Shown: piece by piece, positions 29,821 through 41,430 of the stretch
Numbering within the stretch: position 1 is the stretch's first letter
Layout: each line of letters opens with the position of its first letter
Source of the DNA: Diaphorobacter sp. HDW4A
GTDB taxonomy: Bacteria; Pseudomonadota; Gammaproteobacteria; Burkholderiales; Burkholderiaceae_C
Length of the DNA: 64,000 bases
Assembly (NCBI RefSeq): GCF_011305995.1
Contig: NZ_CP049910.1
Coordinates: 3,720,001 to 3,784,000 of the forward strand
Reading direction: 5' to 3'
Made by a program: the position numbers and the translations under genes
Notes under the pieces: model-generated
Seen by the model: only the letters and a program-made list of their open reading frames with translations
Told to the model about the DNA's origin: nothing
Databases searched by the model: none

Positions 29821-31038
29821 ATGGCAACTGCAGCATCGAGGGGAATCAAGGACTTTGTCTACGAGTGGGAAGGCAAGGACCGCGGTGGCAAGGTCGTGCG
29901 CGGCGAAATTCGTGCGGCTGGAGAAAATCAGGTCAAGGCCACGCTGCGCCGTCAGGGTGTACTGGCCACCAAGATCAAGAAGCGCCGCATGCGCTCGGGC
30001 AAGAAGATCAAGCCCAAGGATATTGCGCTCTTCACCCGCCAGATGGCGACCATGATGAAGGCCGGCGTGCCGCTGCTGCAGGCCTTCGACATCGTCGGTC
30101 GCGGCAACACCAACCCCAGCGTGACCAAGCTGCTCAACGACATCCGCGGCGATGTGGAGACGGGCACGTCGCTGAACTCCGCCTTCCGCAAGTTCCCGAT
30201 GTATTTCGACAGCCTCTACTGCAACCTGGTAGAGGCCGGCGAACAGGCCGGTATTCTGGAAGCGCTGCTGGATCGTCTTGCAACCTACATGGAAAAGACG
30301 GAGGCGATCAAGTCGAAGATCCGCTCCGCTCTGATGTATCCCTGTGCAGTGATCGTGGTGGCCTTCGTCGTGGTGACCGTCATCATGATTTTCGTGATCC
30401 CGGCCTTCAAGGAAGTTTTCACTTCGTTCGGAGCCGACCTGCCAGCCCCCACCTTGATCGTGATGGGTATCAGTGAGTTCTTTGTAGCCTATTGGTGGCT
30501 GATCTTCGGCGTCATCGGCGGCGGCGGATACTTCTTCATGCAGGCATGGAAACGCAGCGAAAAAATGCAGCGCTTCATGGATCGCGCGCTGCTCAAGATG
30601 CCGATCTTCGGTGATCTGATCAACAAGTCCTGCATCGCACGCTGGACACGAACGCTCTCCACCATGTTCGCTGCAGGTGTTCCGCTAGTGGAAGCGCTGG
30701 ATTCAGTGGGTGGTGCCTCCGGCAACTCGGTGTACAGCGAAGCCACGACCAAGATCCAGAACGAGGTCTCGACCGGTACCAGCCTGACCAATGCCATGAC
30801 GAACGCGAACGTGTTTCCGTCAATGGTGATCCAGATGGTGGCCATCGGTGAAGAATCGGGTTCCATCGACCACATGCTGGGCAAGTCAGCCGACTTCTAT
30901 GAAGCCGAGGTGGACGAAATGGTAGCGGGCCTCTCCAGCCTGATGGAGCCAATCATCATCGTGTTCCTCGGCACATTGATCGGTGGTATCGTGGTGTCCA
31001 TGTACCTCCCCATCTTCAAGCTGGGTCAGGTGGTTTGA
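29821..31038 (+). CDS. pilC: Type IV pilus inner-membrane platform protein
   Basis: PilC is the polytopic platform on which PilB acts. The 405-aa protein contains the duplicated GSPII_F domain: the first unit has LFTRQMATMMKAGVPLLQAF and the second RWTRTLSTMFAAGVPLVEAL. Three transmembrane helices separate and follow them (AVIVVAFVVVTVIMIFVIPA and the C-terminal IIIVFLGTLIGGIVVSMYLP). It overlaps the pilD start by one base. Confidence 0.96.
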   Translation: MATAASRGIKDFVYEWEGKDRGGKVVRGEIRAAGENQVKATLRRQGVLATKIKKRRMRSGKKIKPKDIALFTRQMATMMKAGVPLLQAFDIVGRGNTNPSVTKLLNDIRGDVETGTSLNSAFRKFPMYFDSLYCNLVEAGEQAGILEALLDRLATYMEKTEAIKSKIRSALMYPCAVIVVAFVVVTVIMIFVIPAFKEVFTSFGADLPAPTLIVMGISEFFVAYWWLIFGVIGGGGYFFMQAWKRSEKMQRFMDRALLKMPIFGDLINKSCIARWTRTLSTMFAAGVPLVEALDSVGGASGNSVYSEATTKIQNEVSTGTSLTNAMTNANVFPSMVIQMVAIGEESGSIDHMLGKSADFYEAEVDEMVAGLSSLMEPIIIVFLGTLIGGIVVSMYLPIFKLGQVV

Positions 31039-32006
31039 TGTTTGGTGTGGATTGGATGGATGCCGTTGCCATCGGCATTCTTGGTTTGCTGATCGGCAGT
31101 TTTCTGAATGTAGTGATTCACCGTGTGCCAGTGATGATGGAGCGGGATTGGGTCCAGGAGATTCTGCTGTTCGCTGCAGACAAAGGCTTCAAGGTCACCA
31201 ACGACAAGGACGAAGTTCTGCAAGCGAAGGAAGAAAAGGTGTTCAGTCTCATCGGCTGGATTTCTGGACTGGGCAAAAAGCAGACAGAACCCGTCGATGA
31301 CGACAAGTTCAACCTCATGACCCCCGCTTCGCGCTGCCCGCATTGCGGCCATGCGATTCGCTGGTACGAGAACATTCCCGTGGTGAGTTATCTCGCGTTG
31401 GGCGGTAAATGCTCTGGCTGCAAGGCCCGCATCAGTCCTCGCTACCCACTTGTGGAACTGGTCACGGGCGCCTTCTTCTATCTGTGCACCACAAAATGGG
31501 GATGGTCGATGACGACGCTGATGTGGTGCGGCTTCTCGGCCACCATCATTGCATTGGCCATGATCGACTGGGATACGACTTTCCTGCCCGACAGCATCAC
31601 GCTGCCGCTCGTCTGGGCCGGGTTGATTGGTTCGGCAATGCACTGGCTGCCGGTGCCGTTGATGGACTCCGTGTTCGGCGCAGCTGCCGGATATCTATCG
31701 CTCTGGCTGGTTTACTGGGCCTTCAAGCTCGTCACGGGCAAGGAAGGCATGGGTTATGGCGACTTCAAGCTGTTTGCGGCACTTGGTGCGTGGTTCGGCT
31801 GGACAGCACTCGTACCGATCATCCTCATGGCCTCCGTCATCGGCGCCATCGTCGGCCTTGGCATGAAAATGGTGAGCTCGCTGCGCGAAGGGAAGTATGT
31901 GCCGTTCGGCCCCTTTCTGGCGCTTGGTGGACTGACGGCGATGAGCTTTGGACCGCAGCGCATTCTGCAGGCCGTGTTCTCCGTCCTCGGACTTCCTCAG
32001 GGCTGA
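31038..32006 (+). CDS. pilD: Prepilin peptidase / N-methyltransferase
   Basis: PilD cuts the prepilin leader and methylates the new N-terminus at the inner membrane. It is 322 aa. The N-terminal GSFLNVVIHRVP is typical; the cytoplasmic methyltransferase loop carries two CxxC pairs (CPHC and CSGC); the two catalytic aspartates are in AMIDWDTTFLPD and GYGDFKLFAALGAW. The loop between helix 1 and the first CxxC is long and charged (about residues 35-90). The ATG at 31038 overlaps the pilC stop (TGATG). Confidence 0.95.
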   Translation: MFGVDWMDAVAIGILGLLIGSFLNVVIHRVPVMMERDWVQEILLFAADKGFKVTNDKDEVLQAKEEKVFSLIGWISGLGKKQTEPVDDDKFNLMTPASRCPHCGHAIRWYENIPVVSYLALGGKCSGCKARISPRYPLVELVTGAFFYLCTTKWGWSMTTLMWCGFSATIIALAMIDWDTTFLPDSITLPLVWAGLIGSAMHWLPVPLMDSVFGAAAGYLSLWLVYWAFKLVTGKEGMGYGDFKLFAALGAWFGWTALVPIILMASVIGAIVGLGMKMVSSLREGKYVPFGPFLALGGLTAMSFGPQRILQAVFSVLGLPQG

Positions 32007-32013
32007 GTCCGAT

Positions 32014-32634
32014 ATGACACGGCTCAAGCGAACCAGCCTGCACATCGGACTCACCGGTGGCATCGGCAGTGGCAAAAGCACCGTGGGCGGCATGCTGCGT
32101 GATCTTGGTGCTGCGCTCATCGATGCTGACCAGAATGCACGTGCAGTGACTGCCGCTGGTGGCGTGGCCGTTCCGCAGATCCGCGACATGTTCGGCGATG
32201 AATTCGTGGATGCATCGGGCGCTCTGGATCGTGCCCGCATGCGCGATCTGGTGTTCAAGGACGCCAGCGCCAAAGGGCGACTCGAAGCCATCGTCCATCC
32301 GCTCGTTGGCCAGGCCACTTGGGCAGCCGCCGCTGCGGCTGCCCAAGCCGGAATTCGTGTCATCGTGTTCGACATCCCATTGCTGGTGGAGTCTCGCCAT
32401 TGGCCATCGCAACTCGACCAAGTCATCGTCGTCGATTGCACGCGCGAGACTCAGATTGCACGGGTACAACAGCGCAACGGACTAGGGCGGGATGCCATCG
32501 AAGCCATCATCGCGGCTCAGGCCAATCGACAACAGCGCAGGGCCGCTGCGGACTGGGTGATTTTTAACGATGGGTTGTCTTTGTTAGATCTGCAAACAAA
32601 AGCTCGCGAGATCGCTGACCAGTTCGGGCTATGA
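32014..32634 (+). CDS. coaE: Dephospho-CoA kinase
   Basis: CoaE phosphorylates dephospho-CoA, the last step of coenzyme A synthesis. The 206-aa protein has a P-loop GLTGGIGSGKST at residues about 12-23, DADQNAR in the substrate site and the lid region IARVQQRNGL. It starts 7 bp after pilD, the standard placement in beta- and gammaproteobacteria. Confidence 0.95.
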   Translation: MTRLKRTSLHIGLTGGIGSGKSTVGGMLRDLGAALIDADQNARAVTAAGGVAVPQIRDMFGDEFVDASGALDRARMRDLVFKDASAKGRLEAIVHPLVGQATWAAAAAAAQAGIRVIVFDIPLLVESRHWPSQLDQVIVVDCTRETQIARVQQRNGLGRDAIEAIIAAQANRQQRRAAADWVIFNDGLSLLDLQTKAREIADQFGL

Positions 32635-32707
32635 TGTGCCCCAAAGTGCTGATACAAATCAATCATCCAGCACCATTTGAGCAGAAGAAACCCGAGAAGC
32701 CCGCAGC

Positions 32708-33463
32708 GTGATTCTCTACGAATATCCTTTCAACGAACGCCTGAGAACCTACTTACGGTTGGAGCAGTTGTTTCGCCGCCTTGGCGAACTGATCCCGCGC
32801 GCACATCCTCTGGACCATCATTTTGCTCTGGTCACCATCTTCGAGATCATGGACGTGGCCGCCCGTGCCGACCTCAAAACCGATGTGCTCAAGGATCTCG
32901 ACAAGCAGAAGCTGGTGCTTGACTCCTACCGTGGCAACCCCTCCATTTCCGAGCGTGTTCTCGATGGCTTCGTGAAGCAACTTGACGGTTGCTTCAGTGA
33001 TCTCAATGCGCAGAACGGCAAGACGGGTCAATCGCTCACCGACAACGAGTGGCTGATGAGCATCCGCAGCCGCGTGGGCATTCCGGGCGGCACCTGCAGC
33101 TTTGACCTGCCCGCTTATCACGCGTGGCGCAATCTGCCACCAGAAAAGCGCCATCGTGATCTGGAAGATTGGTCCCACTCACTGGCACCGCTGGCCGAGT
33201 CAGTCCTCCTGCTGCTGCGGTTGATGCGCGACTCCGGCATGCCGCAAAAAGTCGTGACTACACGGGGACAGTTTCAACAGACTCTCCCGCATGGTCGCAC
33301 ATTCAATCTGCTGCGCCTGCGCATCGATCCCGCATTCAAGCTGATTCCCGAAATCAGTGGCAATCGTCTGTTGGTTTCTGTACGAATGATGCAACAAGAC
33401 GAAAACGGCAAGCTGTTGCCGGCCACGGAAGATGCCAGCTTCGAATTGACGCTGTGCACCTGA
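32708..33463 (+). CDS. zapD: Cell division protein ZapD
   Basis: ZapD bundles FtsZ protofilaments at the division ring. The 251-aa protein starts at GTG 32708 with VILYEYPFNERLRTYLRLE, the family's conserved opening. Helical and beta domains follow, with HHFALVTIFEIMDVAARADL and LLLLLRLMRDSG. The coaE-zapD-yacG order is conserved in proteobacteria and supports the call. Confidence 0.93.
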   Translation: MILYEYPFNERLRTYLRLEQLFRRLGELIPRAHPLDHHFALVTIFEIMDVAARADLKTDVLKDLDKQKLVLDSYRGNPSISERVLDGFVKQLDGCFSDLNAQNGKTGQSLTDNEWLMSIRSRVGIPGGTCSFDLPAYHAWRNLPPEKRHRDLEDWSHSLAPLAESVLLLLRLMRDSGMPQKVVTTRGQFQQTLPHGRTFNLLRLRIDPAFKLIPEISGNRLLVSVRMMQQDENGKLLPATEDASFELTLCT

Positions 33464-33485
33464 TGGGAGCGAACGTCAAAACACC

Positions 33486-33707
33486 ATGAGCCAGAATGAA
33501 TCCGCATCGGGCAGCGCCCCGAAGCAAGTGAAATGCCCCACCTGTGGTGGCCCAAGTCTATACAGCCCAGCCAACCGCTTTCGCCCGTTCTGCAGCGAGC
33601 GCTGCAAGATGATCGACTTGGGCGCGTGGGGGAACGAGGACTTCCGTGTTCCTGCCGAAGCACCGCCCGAAGACAATATCTACGGCGACCCCAAGCTCGA
33701 GCCCTGA
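33486..33707 (+). CDS. yacG: DNA gyrase inhibitor YacG (zinc-binding)
   Basis: This 73-aa protein has a four-cysteine zinc site (CPTC near the N-terminus, then FCSERCK) and the WGNEDFRVP motif shared by YacG proteins, which bind GyrB and inhibit gyrase in E. coli. It follows zapD by 22 bp and ends directly next to the convergent Nudix gene. Confidence 0.93.
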   Translation: MSQNESASGSAPKQVKCPTCGGPSLYSPANRFRPFCSERCKMIDLGAWGNEDFRVPAEAPPEDNIYGDPKLEP

Positions 33708-34154
33708 TCAGCCGATCACCGATGGATCGAAGGTCTGCCCACGCTCCTCAGCAAACCATTCGAGCACCGGAACCGCTCCGGGCAGGATCGGTTTGACCAT
33801 CGGCGGCCAGTCCTGCCAGGCCATGTTCTGACCTTCGCGCATCTCGAACTCACCCTGCCAGTCGTAGACCTTGCACCAGTGCAGGCGCACAAGCGCATGG
33901 GGATAATCGTGCTCGGTCACCTTCCAGATGCTGGCCGCACCAATCGTGATGCCGAGCTCTTCCTGCAGCTCGCGGCGCAGCGCCTGTTCCACGGTCTCAC
34001 CCGCCTCCAGCTTGCCGCCCGGGAACTCCCAGTAGCCCGCATAGGGCTTACCTTCGGGGCGTGATGTGAACAACATCGAGCCATCGCGCTTGAGCAGAAT
34101 GCCGACTGCTACCTCGGTGTGCTTGCGCGCCGCGTCTGTCATCGGATCAACCAT
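33708..34154 (-). CDS. mutT: Nudix hydrolase, MutT-like (8-oxo-dGTP diphosphatase family)
   Basis: This 148-aa enzyme probably clears oxidised nucleotides such as 8-oxo-dGTP. The Nudix box starts GGKLEAGETVEQALRRELQE, and the upstream RPEGKPYAGYWEFPGGK is the usual MutT substrate loop. The ATG at 34154 overlaps the end of the upstream ATPase gene by 8 bp; ATG 34142 is another possible start. Its exact substrate cannot be fixed from sequence. Confidence 0.85.
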   Translation of the reverse strand: MVDPMTDAARKHTEVAVGILLKRDGSMLFTSRPEGKPYAGYWEFPGGKLEAGETVEQALRRELQEELGITIGAASIWKVTEHDYPHALVRLHWCKVYDWQGEFEMREGQNMAWQDWPPMVKPILPGAVPVLEWFAEERGQTFDPSVIG

Positions 34155-35022
34155 TGGCGTACTGCCCCGCGAAGTCACGCGCGAACTGCGAGGCCACGCG
34201 GCCGCTGCGCGAGCCGCGCTCAAGCGCCCAGACCAACGCCTGCGGGCGCGCTTCAACAATCGCAGCCTCCGGCACGCCAAGCGAGCGCAGCCACTGCGCC
34301 GTAATGGTGAGGTACTCCTCCTGGCTGAACGGGTAGAAACTCACCCAGAGTCCGAAGCGCTCGGACAGTGAGATCTTCTCTTCCACCGCCTCGCCCGGAT
34401 GCACCTCGCCATCGGCCGTGTGTTTGTAGCTCAGGTTTTCCTGCATGTACTCGGGCAGCAGATGACGGCGGTTGCTGGTCGCGTAGATCAACACATTGGG
34501 CGTCGATGCGGCGACCGAGCCATCCAGAATCGACTTGAGCGCTTTGTAGCTCGCTTCACCGTCCTCGAAACTCAGGTCGTCGCAGAAGACGACGAACTTT
34601 TCGGGGCGACTCGACACCACTTCCACGATGTCCGGCAGATCCACGAGATCGGCCTTGTCCACTTCGATCAGGCGCAGGCCCTTGCCTGCATAGGCGTTCA
34701 GGCAGGCCTTGATCAGCGATGACTTGCCGGTGCCGCGCGCGCCGGTCAGCAGCACGTTGTTGGCGGGTTTGCCGTCTACGAACTGCTGTGTGTTGCGCTG
34801 GATCTTCTCCTTCTGCCCGTCGATTTCCTTCAGGTCATCAAGGCCCTGGGTCGATAGGTGGCGCACCGGCTCCAGAACGCCGTGACCGCTGCTGCGCTTG
34901 CGATAACGAAAGGCCAGCGATGCCCCCCAGTCGGGCTCCGACATGGGTTTGGGCAGCACGGATTCGATCCGTTCAATCAGTTGTTCCGCTCGTTGCAGCA
35001 AGCGTTCAAAGGCTTCGTTCAT
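34147..35022 (-). CDS. ATP-binding protein of the DUF815 / AAA-like family
   Basis: This 291-aa P-loop protein has Walker A LTGARGTGKSSL and a Walker B-like FVVFCDDLSFEDGE, then YATSNRRHLLPEYM as a sensor region. This is the layout of the DUF815 family, whose role is not well known. It lies between argJ and the Nudix gene on the same strand, and the ends overlap. ATG 35022 (MNEAFERLLQRAEQLIERIE) gives the normal size; the longer open frame upstream is not supported. Confidence 0.85.
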   Translation of the reverse strand: MNEAFERLLQRAEQLIERIESVLPKPMSEPDWGASLAFRYRKRSSGHGVLEPVRHLSTQGLDDLKEIDGQKEKIQRNTQQFVDGKPANNVLLTGARGTGKSSLIKACLNAYAGKGLRLIEVDKADLVDLPDIVEVVSSRPEKFVVFCDDLSFEDGEASYKALKSILDGSVAASTPNVLIYATSNRRHLLPEYMQENLSYKHTADGEVHPGEAVEEKISLSERFGLWVSFYPFSQEEYLTITAQWLRSLGVPEAAIVEARPQALVWALERGSRSGRVASQFARDFAGQYANG

Positions 35023-35051
35023 GTCTCTTCCGTCAATCAGTCTCAGGTGCT

Positions 35052-36281
35052 TCAGGAGCGGTAGTCGGCGTTGATGGTCACGTATTCGTGGCTCAAATCG
35101 CAGGTCCACACGGTGTCCGCCGCATGGCCGCGGCCAAGCTTCACGCGCACGGTGATCTCGGTCTGCTTCATCACGCGCTGCCCGTCTTCTTCACGGTACT
35201 CGGGGTTGCGGCCGCCCTGCTTGGCGACATGCACGTCGTCCAGATACAGATCGATGCCGCTCTGGTCCAGATCATCGATGCCGGCATAACCCACAGCCGC
35301 CAGGATGCGACCGAGGTTCGGGTCGCTGGCGAAGAAGGCCGTCTTGACCAAAGGTGAGTGCGCAATCGCATAAGCCACAAGGCGGCATTCGTCGCCCGTC
35401 TTGCCACCCTCCACCTGGATGGTGATGAACTTGGTTGCACCTTCACCATCACGCACAATGGCTTGCGACAGTTTCTGCGCCACGTCCAGCAGCGCCGCCT
35501 TGAGCACCTTGCCATCGGCACTGTCCATCGACGTGACTTCGGCATTGCCTGCCTTCTGTGTGGCGATCAACACGAACGAATCATTGGTCGAGGTGTCGCC
35601 GTCAATGGTCACGCGGTTGAACGACTGGTCAGCCAGATCACGCACCAGATCCTTGAGCAGAGCCGGAGCGATGTTCGCATCGGTCGCGACGAAGCTCAGC
35701 ATGGTCGCCATGTTCGGGCGGATCATGCCCGCGCCCTTGGAGATGCCGGTCACCGATACGGTTTTGCCCGACAGTTGCACCTGAATGCTGAAGGCCTTGG
35801 GGACGGTGTCCGTGGTCATGATGCCGGAGGCGGCATTGCCCCAGTTGCTCGGTGCTGCAGCCGCGATGGCGGCAGGCAAGCCGGCGACGATGCGCTCGAC
35901 CGGCAGCGGCTCCATGATCACGCCGGTCGAGAACGGCAGGATCTGCGCGGCGGAAATACCCAGCTCCTTGGCGAGAGCGTCGCAGGTCGCATTGGCGCGC
36001 GCGAGGCCGTCTGCACCGGTACCGGCGTTGGCGTTGCCGGTGTTGATCACCATGGCGCGGATGTCCGTGCCCTTGGCCAGATGCTCGCGGCAGATCTGTA
36101 CTGGAGCCGCACAGAAACGGTTCTTGGTGAACACACCCGCGACGGCGGCCCCTTCGTCGAGCAGGAACACGGTCAGGTCCTTGCGATTGGCCTTGCGCAC
36201 ACCCGCCTCGGTCACGCCAATGCGCACACCGGCGATGGGGTGCAGAGCGGCTGGATCAGGGGCGGAAAGGTTCACTGGCAT
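35052..36281 (-). CDS. argJ: Bifunctional glutamate N-acetyltransferase / ornithine acetyltransferase
   Basis: ArgJ transfers the acetyl group from N-acetylornithine to glutamate in the cyclic arginine pathway and can also acetylate glutamate from acetyl-CoA. It is 409 aa. The self-cleavage site that yields two chains is in [11 protein letters not shown], where the second threonine of the TT pair would become the nucleophile. NTGNANAGTG and the C-terminal [14 protein letters not shown] are family marks. It lies downstream of secA on the same strand. Confidence 0.95.
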   Translation of the reverse strand: MPVNLSAPDPAALHPIAGVRIGVTEAGVRKANRKDLTVFLLDEGAAVAGVFTKNRFCAAPVQICREHLAKGTDIRAMVINTGNANAGTGADGLARANATCDALAKELGISAAQILPFSTGVIMEPLPVERIVAGLPAAIAAAAPSNWGNAASGIMTTDTVPKAFSIQVQLSGKTVSVTGISKGAGMIRPNMATMLSFVATDANIAPALLKDLVRDLADQSFNRVTIDGDTSTNDSFVLIATQKAGNAEVTSMDSADGKVLKAALLDVAQKLSQAIVRDGEGATKFITIQVEGGKTGDECRLVAYAIAHSPLVKTAFFASDPNLGRILAAVGYAGIDDLDQSGIDLYLDDVHVAKQGGRNPEYREEDGQRVMKQTEITVRVKLGRGHAADTVWTCDLSHEYVTINADYRS

Positions 36282-36381
36282 ACAACGGTGTCCTTGAAAA
36301 ATTTAAAATTGGTCGGTCGGTCAGTCGGACTGATCGGCGTCCGCATCGGGTGCGGAGCGAAACCATGATGCTACAAGCAAA

Positions 36382-36404
36382 AACACGGGCATGAAGCCCG
36401 TGTT
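36382..36404 (-). terminator. Rho-independent terminator after secA
   Basis: The stem AACACGGGC (36382-36390) with GCCCGTGTT (36396-36404) is followed by TTTTT in the minus-strand direction. It lies about 17 bp past the secA stop codon, so argJ probably has its own promoter. Confidence 0.85.
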
Positions 36405-36421
36405 GTTCTTTGTAGAGCAGA

Positions 36422-39172
<2,751 letters not shown>

Positions 39173-39512
39173 GCAAACAGGACCGCCGGGCACACACAAC
39201 GCGCACCAGGCGACCGTAATCCCTAAGACTAATTGGTATCAGATGGGGCCGGTTCCGGAATTTGCAACAGATGTATGTACTGTTATTTGCCTCCGGACAC
39301 GGGGGCTCGTGCCGCAGATTCTACCCGTGCGCCGTGGATCGCCCTTCACAAAGTCCAGCTACTCTGACAAGGATGTGGATTTGAGCCCATTTGGCGACGC
39401 GCGCGAGCCACGCCACCCTCAATGGAGAGCGCACAAGACACTTGAACGCAGTCGATGATCACCGCTCGATAATGGCGGACAAACCTCGTTCTTTTGTACA
39501 GAGTCCACTCAC
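39173..39512. other. Divergent secA / dciA intergenic region
   Basis: These 340 bp separate two divergent genes and must carry both promoters. I see no gene and no repeat. A TTGAAC at about 39440 and GATAAT at about 39465 could serve dciA, but the spacer is too long to be convincing. Confidence 0.4.
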
Positions 39513-39824
39513 ATGCATCGACGCCACGAATCCATCCCACTCCTGCAGGCAGCCCAGCAGTCTCCGACCCTGGCGCAGCTGGCAAGGCTGACCCGCGACT
39601 CGAGCGCCCGACTCAAAGCCATTGAGCCACTGATCCCGCCGGGCATGCGCGCGTTGATTCAGGCCGGACCCATCGAAGGCTCGACCTGGTGCTTGCTCGT
39701 CAAGGGAAATGCAGCCGCATCCAAGTTAAGACAACTGCTGCCGTCGTTTGAGGCGCACTTGCGGACCAAGGGCTGGGATGTGCAACACATTCGCGTCAGG
39801 ATCCAGACACGAACGGAGAGCTGA
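39513..39824 (+). CDS. dciA: DUF721 protein, DciA-like helicase loader/operator
   Basis: This 103-aa protein resembles the DUF721/DciA family, which recruits the replicative helicase DnaB in bacteria that lack DnaC. Family features are PTLAQLARLTRDSSARLKAI and a C-terminal beta-rich region (WCLLVKGNAAASKLRQLLPS). A dciA gene next to secA is a common arrangement, which supports the call. It ends in a strong terminator, just before the left end of the integrated element. Confidence 0.75.
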   Translation: MHRRHESIPLLQAAQQSPTLAQLARLTRDSSARLKAIEPLIPPGMRALIQAGPIEGSTWCLLVKGNAAASKLRQLLPSFEAHLRTKGWDVQHIRVRIQTRTES

Positions 39825-39845
39825 AGATTTCGTCGCTGCAGACAT

Positions 39846-39873
39846 GAAAAAACCCGCCGAAGCGGGTTTTTTG
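39846..39873 (+). terminator. Terminator after dciA
   Basis: AAAAAACCCGC and GCGGGTTTTTT form a strong A/T-flanked stem that works on both strands. Before the element inserted, it would have ended both dciA and tRNA-Thr transcription. Confidence 0.85.
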
Positions 39874-39876
39874 TTT

Positions 39877-39893
39877 TGGTGCGGTTGTCGGAC
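39877..39893 (+). repeat. Left attachment site (attL-like)
   Basis: TGGTGCGGTTGTCGGAC differs from the tRNA-Thr 3' end at 49691-49708 by one missing C. The likeness extends outward (GGGTT, TTTGT), with a few mismatches. It marks the probable left junction of the element. Confidence 0.65.
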
Positions 39894-39950
39894 TCCAACA
39901 AATTCATAACCACATGAATTTATTGAGATTTTACAAAAACAACCTCACCG

Positions 39951-39970
39951 GGATACAAATAAGGATACAA
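39951..39970 (+). repeat. Left integrase-arm-like repeats (GGATACAA twice)
   Basis: GGATACAA occurs at 39951-39958 and 39963-39970, 12 bp apart start to start. The same octamer occurs near the right end at 49557 and 49577, with a GGATACA at 49569. Such repeats at both ends, inside the att sites, are typical arm-type binding sites of a tyrosine integrase. Confidence 0.6.
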
Positions 39971-40002
39971 ACATGGAAAGACATGTATGCCAACTCCCCT
40001 AG

Positions 40003-40215
40003 TCATCTCCACTTTTCGGCAAGCGTCTCCAGCTCAACAAAAAGTTGGGGCTTGCCATATTTCCTGCGCAGCTCACACACATACGGCTTCAGAGCATCCC
40101 AATCTCGAATAAGGTTGCTCCGCTTCATGCGCTTGTAGATCTCTTCATCGAACGCACCCGTGTGTATACCTGTTGACACGTACTCGTAATTATTCAACAC
40201 ACGCAGCTTTAACAA
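40003..40215 (-). pseudogene. Fragment of a DUF4760-like protein
   Basis: The frame encodes about 70 residues ending RKYGKPQLFVELETLAEKWR, which resembles the C-terminal end of DUF4760 proteins. The N-terminal part of that family, usually a membrane segment, is missing, and no good start or ribosome site is seen (only TTG at 40215). It is probably a truncated accessory gene at the left end of the element. Confidence 0.45.
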
Positions 40216-40242
40216 AAATCAACAAATCAAACGAATTCAAAG

Positions 40243-40284
40243 CGGCCCTAAACCCAGCATCCATGCGGGTTAGCGGGCCGTTTT
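40243..40284. terminator. Hairpin terminator in the left part of the element
   Basis: CGGCCCTAAACCC (40243-40255) can pair with GGGTTAGCGGGCCG (40267-40280), and four T residues follow on the plus strand. It separates the DUF4760 fragment from the nuclease-like gene. Confidence 0.55.
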
Positions 40285-40398
40285 GCTGTCATCCGTTTGA
40301 TTAACAAATTCATACGGGGGAAATTTTCTGCGCGTGCGGAACAGCGGGGTTTCCAGCGAGGTCGCCCCTCCAAACTTCTTGCCGCCGCCCCAGAACAC

Positions 40399-40836
40399 TC
40401 AACGCCTCATGTTCGGAACATGCTGTTCCTTGTTCCAAATCGGTCTGAATTTTTGGATAAGTGCACGTTCCTCAACCTCGCACATTGAAATATCTGCTTC
40501 GCCGAAAAGTGAGATCACTCCGGCCTTTCTCGCCCATATTTCGTAGCGCTTTCCTGTCTTTATACCGTTGGATATGTTTGCCGCATGTTTAATGCCGGTG
40601 GCGCTTCCACCAGAGAATCCCGCTGTGTGTTGCCCACAACGTCTTGCAAGCGTGCTGCCAGCCTTGCCAACGTAGACTACGCGGCTCACGTCGCCGTCTA
40701 TTTCAAGCCAAAGGTAGACCCATCCATGCTCCCCTTGCTTCATGCTTAGTGCGAACCGTGGGTAGACATCCAGGCCAAGAACCAAGTCACCAACTTTTAA
40801 AAACTCAAGCTCCAACATCGATTGAATGAGATTCAT
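40399..40836 (-). CDS. GIY-YIG nuclease-like protein
   Basis: A 145-aa protein with the GIY-YIG fold: the two short motifs are WVYLWLE and VVYVGKAGS, then a conserved arginine in LARRCGQH, a glutamate in CEVEERALIQKF and an asparagine near the end (PIWNKEQ). All key positions of the family appear kept, so it may be active. It lies in the cargo region at the left end of the satellite. A role as a homing or defence nuclease is possible but unproven. The open frame extends upstream to 40980; ATG 40836 was chosen because homology begins after it. Confidence 0.65.
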   Translation of the reverse strand: MNLIQSMLELEFLKVGDLVLGLDVYPRFALSMKQGEHGWVYLWLEIDGDVSRVVYVGKAGSTLARRCGQHTAGFSGGSATGIKHAANISNGIKTGKRYEIWARKAGVISLFGEADISMCEVEERALIQKFRPIWNKEQHVPNMRR

Positions 40837-41198
40837 ATTTTCTTTTGAGTCATGTCGTAACTTACGAGAGTTGACGAATTCTATGTTTGCGTGCGATGTG
40901 GAATGGCGTGGTTTGACGCATGGTTCGCCCAGCGGGGCTTTGTCCCCGTACGATGCTTCTGCCCAAAAAAAGTATTCCATTTCGCGGTTGAGCGCACGGC
41001 GAGAACAGACCGGTTTCTATTGGCGACCCCAAAATTGATGCTACGTCCCCCGCTGCCCTCCAGATTTCTTTGCAGCAAGCAGTTCAAAGGATGAGACAGG
41101 GCGGTCTGTAACGACGTCGTTGTCGCAATGTTCTGCACCACCAGCCCAATGCAAAAGCGGGCACATGGCCCGCTGCTGAGTTCCTGCTGATGTTGTTG
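40837..41198. other. Non-coding gap with a hairpin at the end of the satellite operon
   Basis: No gene is recognisable in 362 bp. A short hairpin, AGCGGGC (41156-41162) with GCCCGCT (41168-41174), precedes T residues on the minus strand. It is the likely terminator of the long minus-strand operon ending at 41199. Confidence 0.5.
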
Positions 41199-41420
41199 CT
41201 ATGAGCCTGCTGTCGCTGCATCTGGTGTTTGCAGCATCTCACGCAAGGCCCGGATTGCACGGTCGGTCATGTCGTTGGTCATCTCCACATGTTGAGGGCA
41301 GTCCTCGGCGGGGAAGAAACCGCGCATGACCTGCTCACATGCTTGATGCCATTCGCGTGCGGTCAAGGTGCTGGCGTGCTTGGCGACGACGGCAGACAGA
41401 TCAGCAATCAGATCGTTCAT
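41199..41420 (-). CDS. Hypothetical satellite protein
   Basis: A 73-aa acidic helical protein (MNDLIADLSAVVAKHASTLT at the start). I do not recognise it. The ribosome site GGGAAA is close upstream of ATG 41420. It is the last gene of the minus-strand structural segment, just after the prohead protease. Confidence 0.6.
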   Translation of the reverse strand: MNDLIADLSAVVAKHASTLTAREWHQACEQVMRGFFPAEDCPQHVEMTNDMTDRAIRALREMLQTPDAATAGS

Positions 41421-41430
41421 GGTTTCCCTT

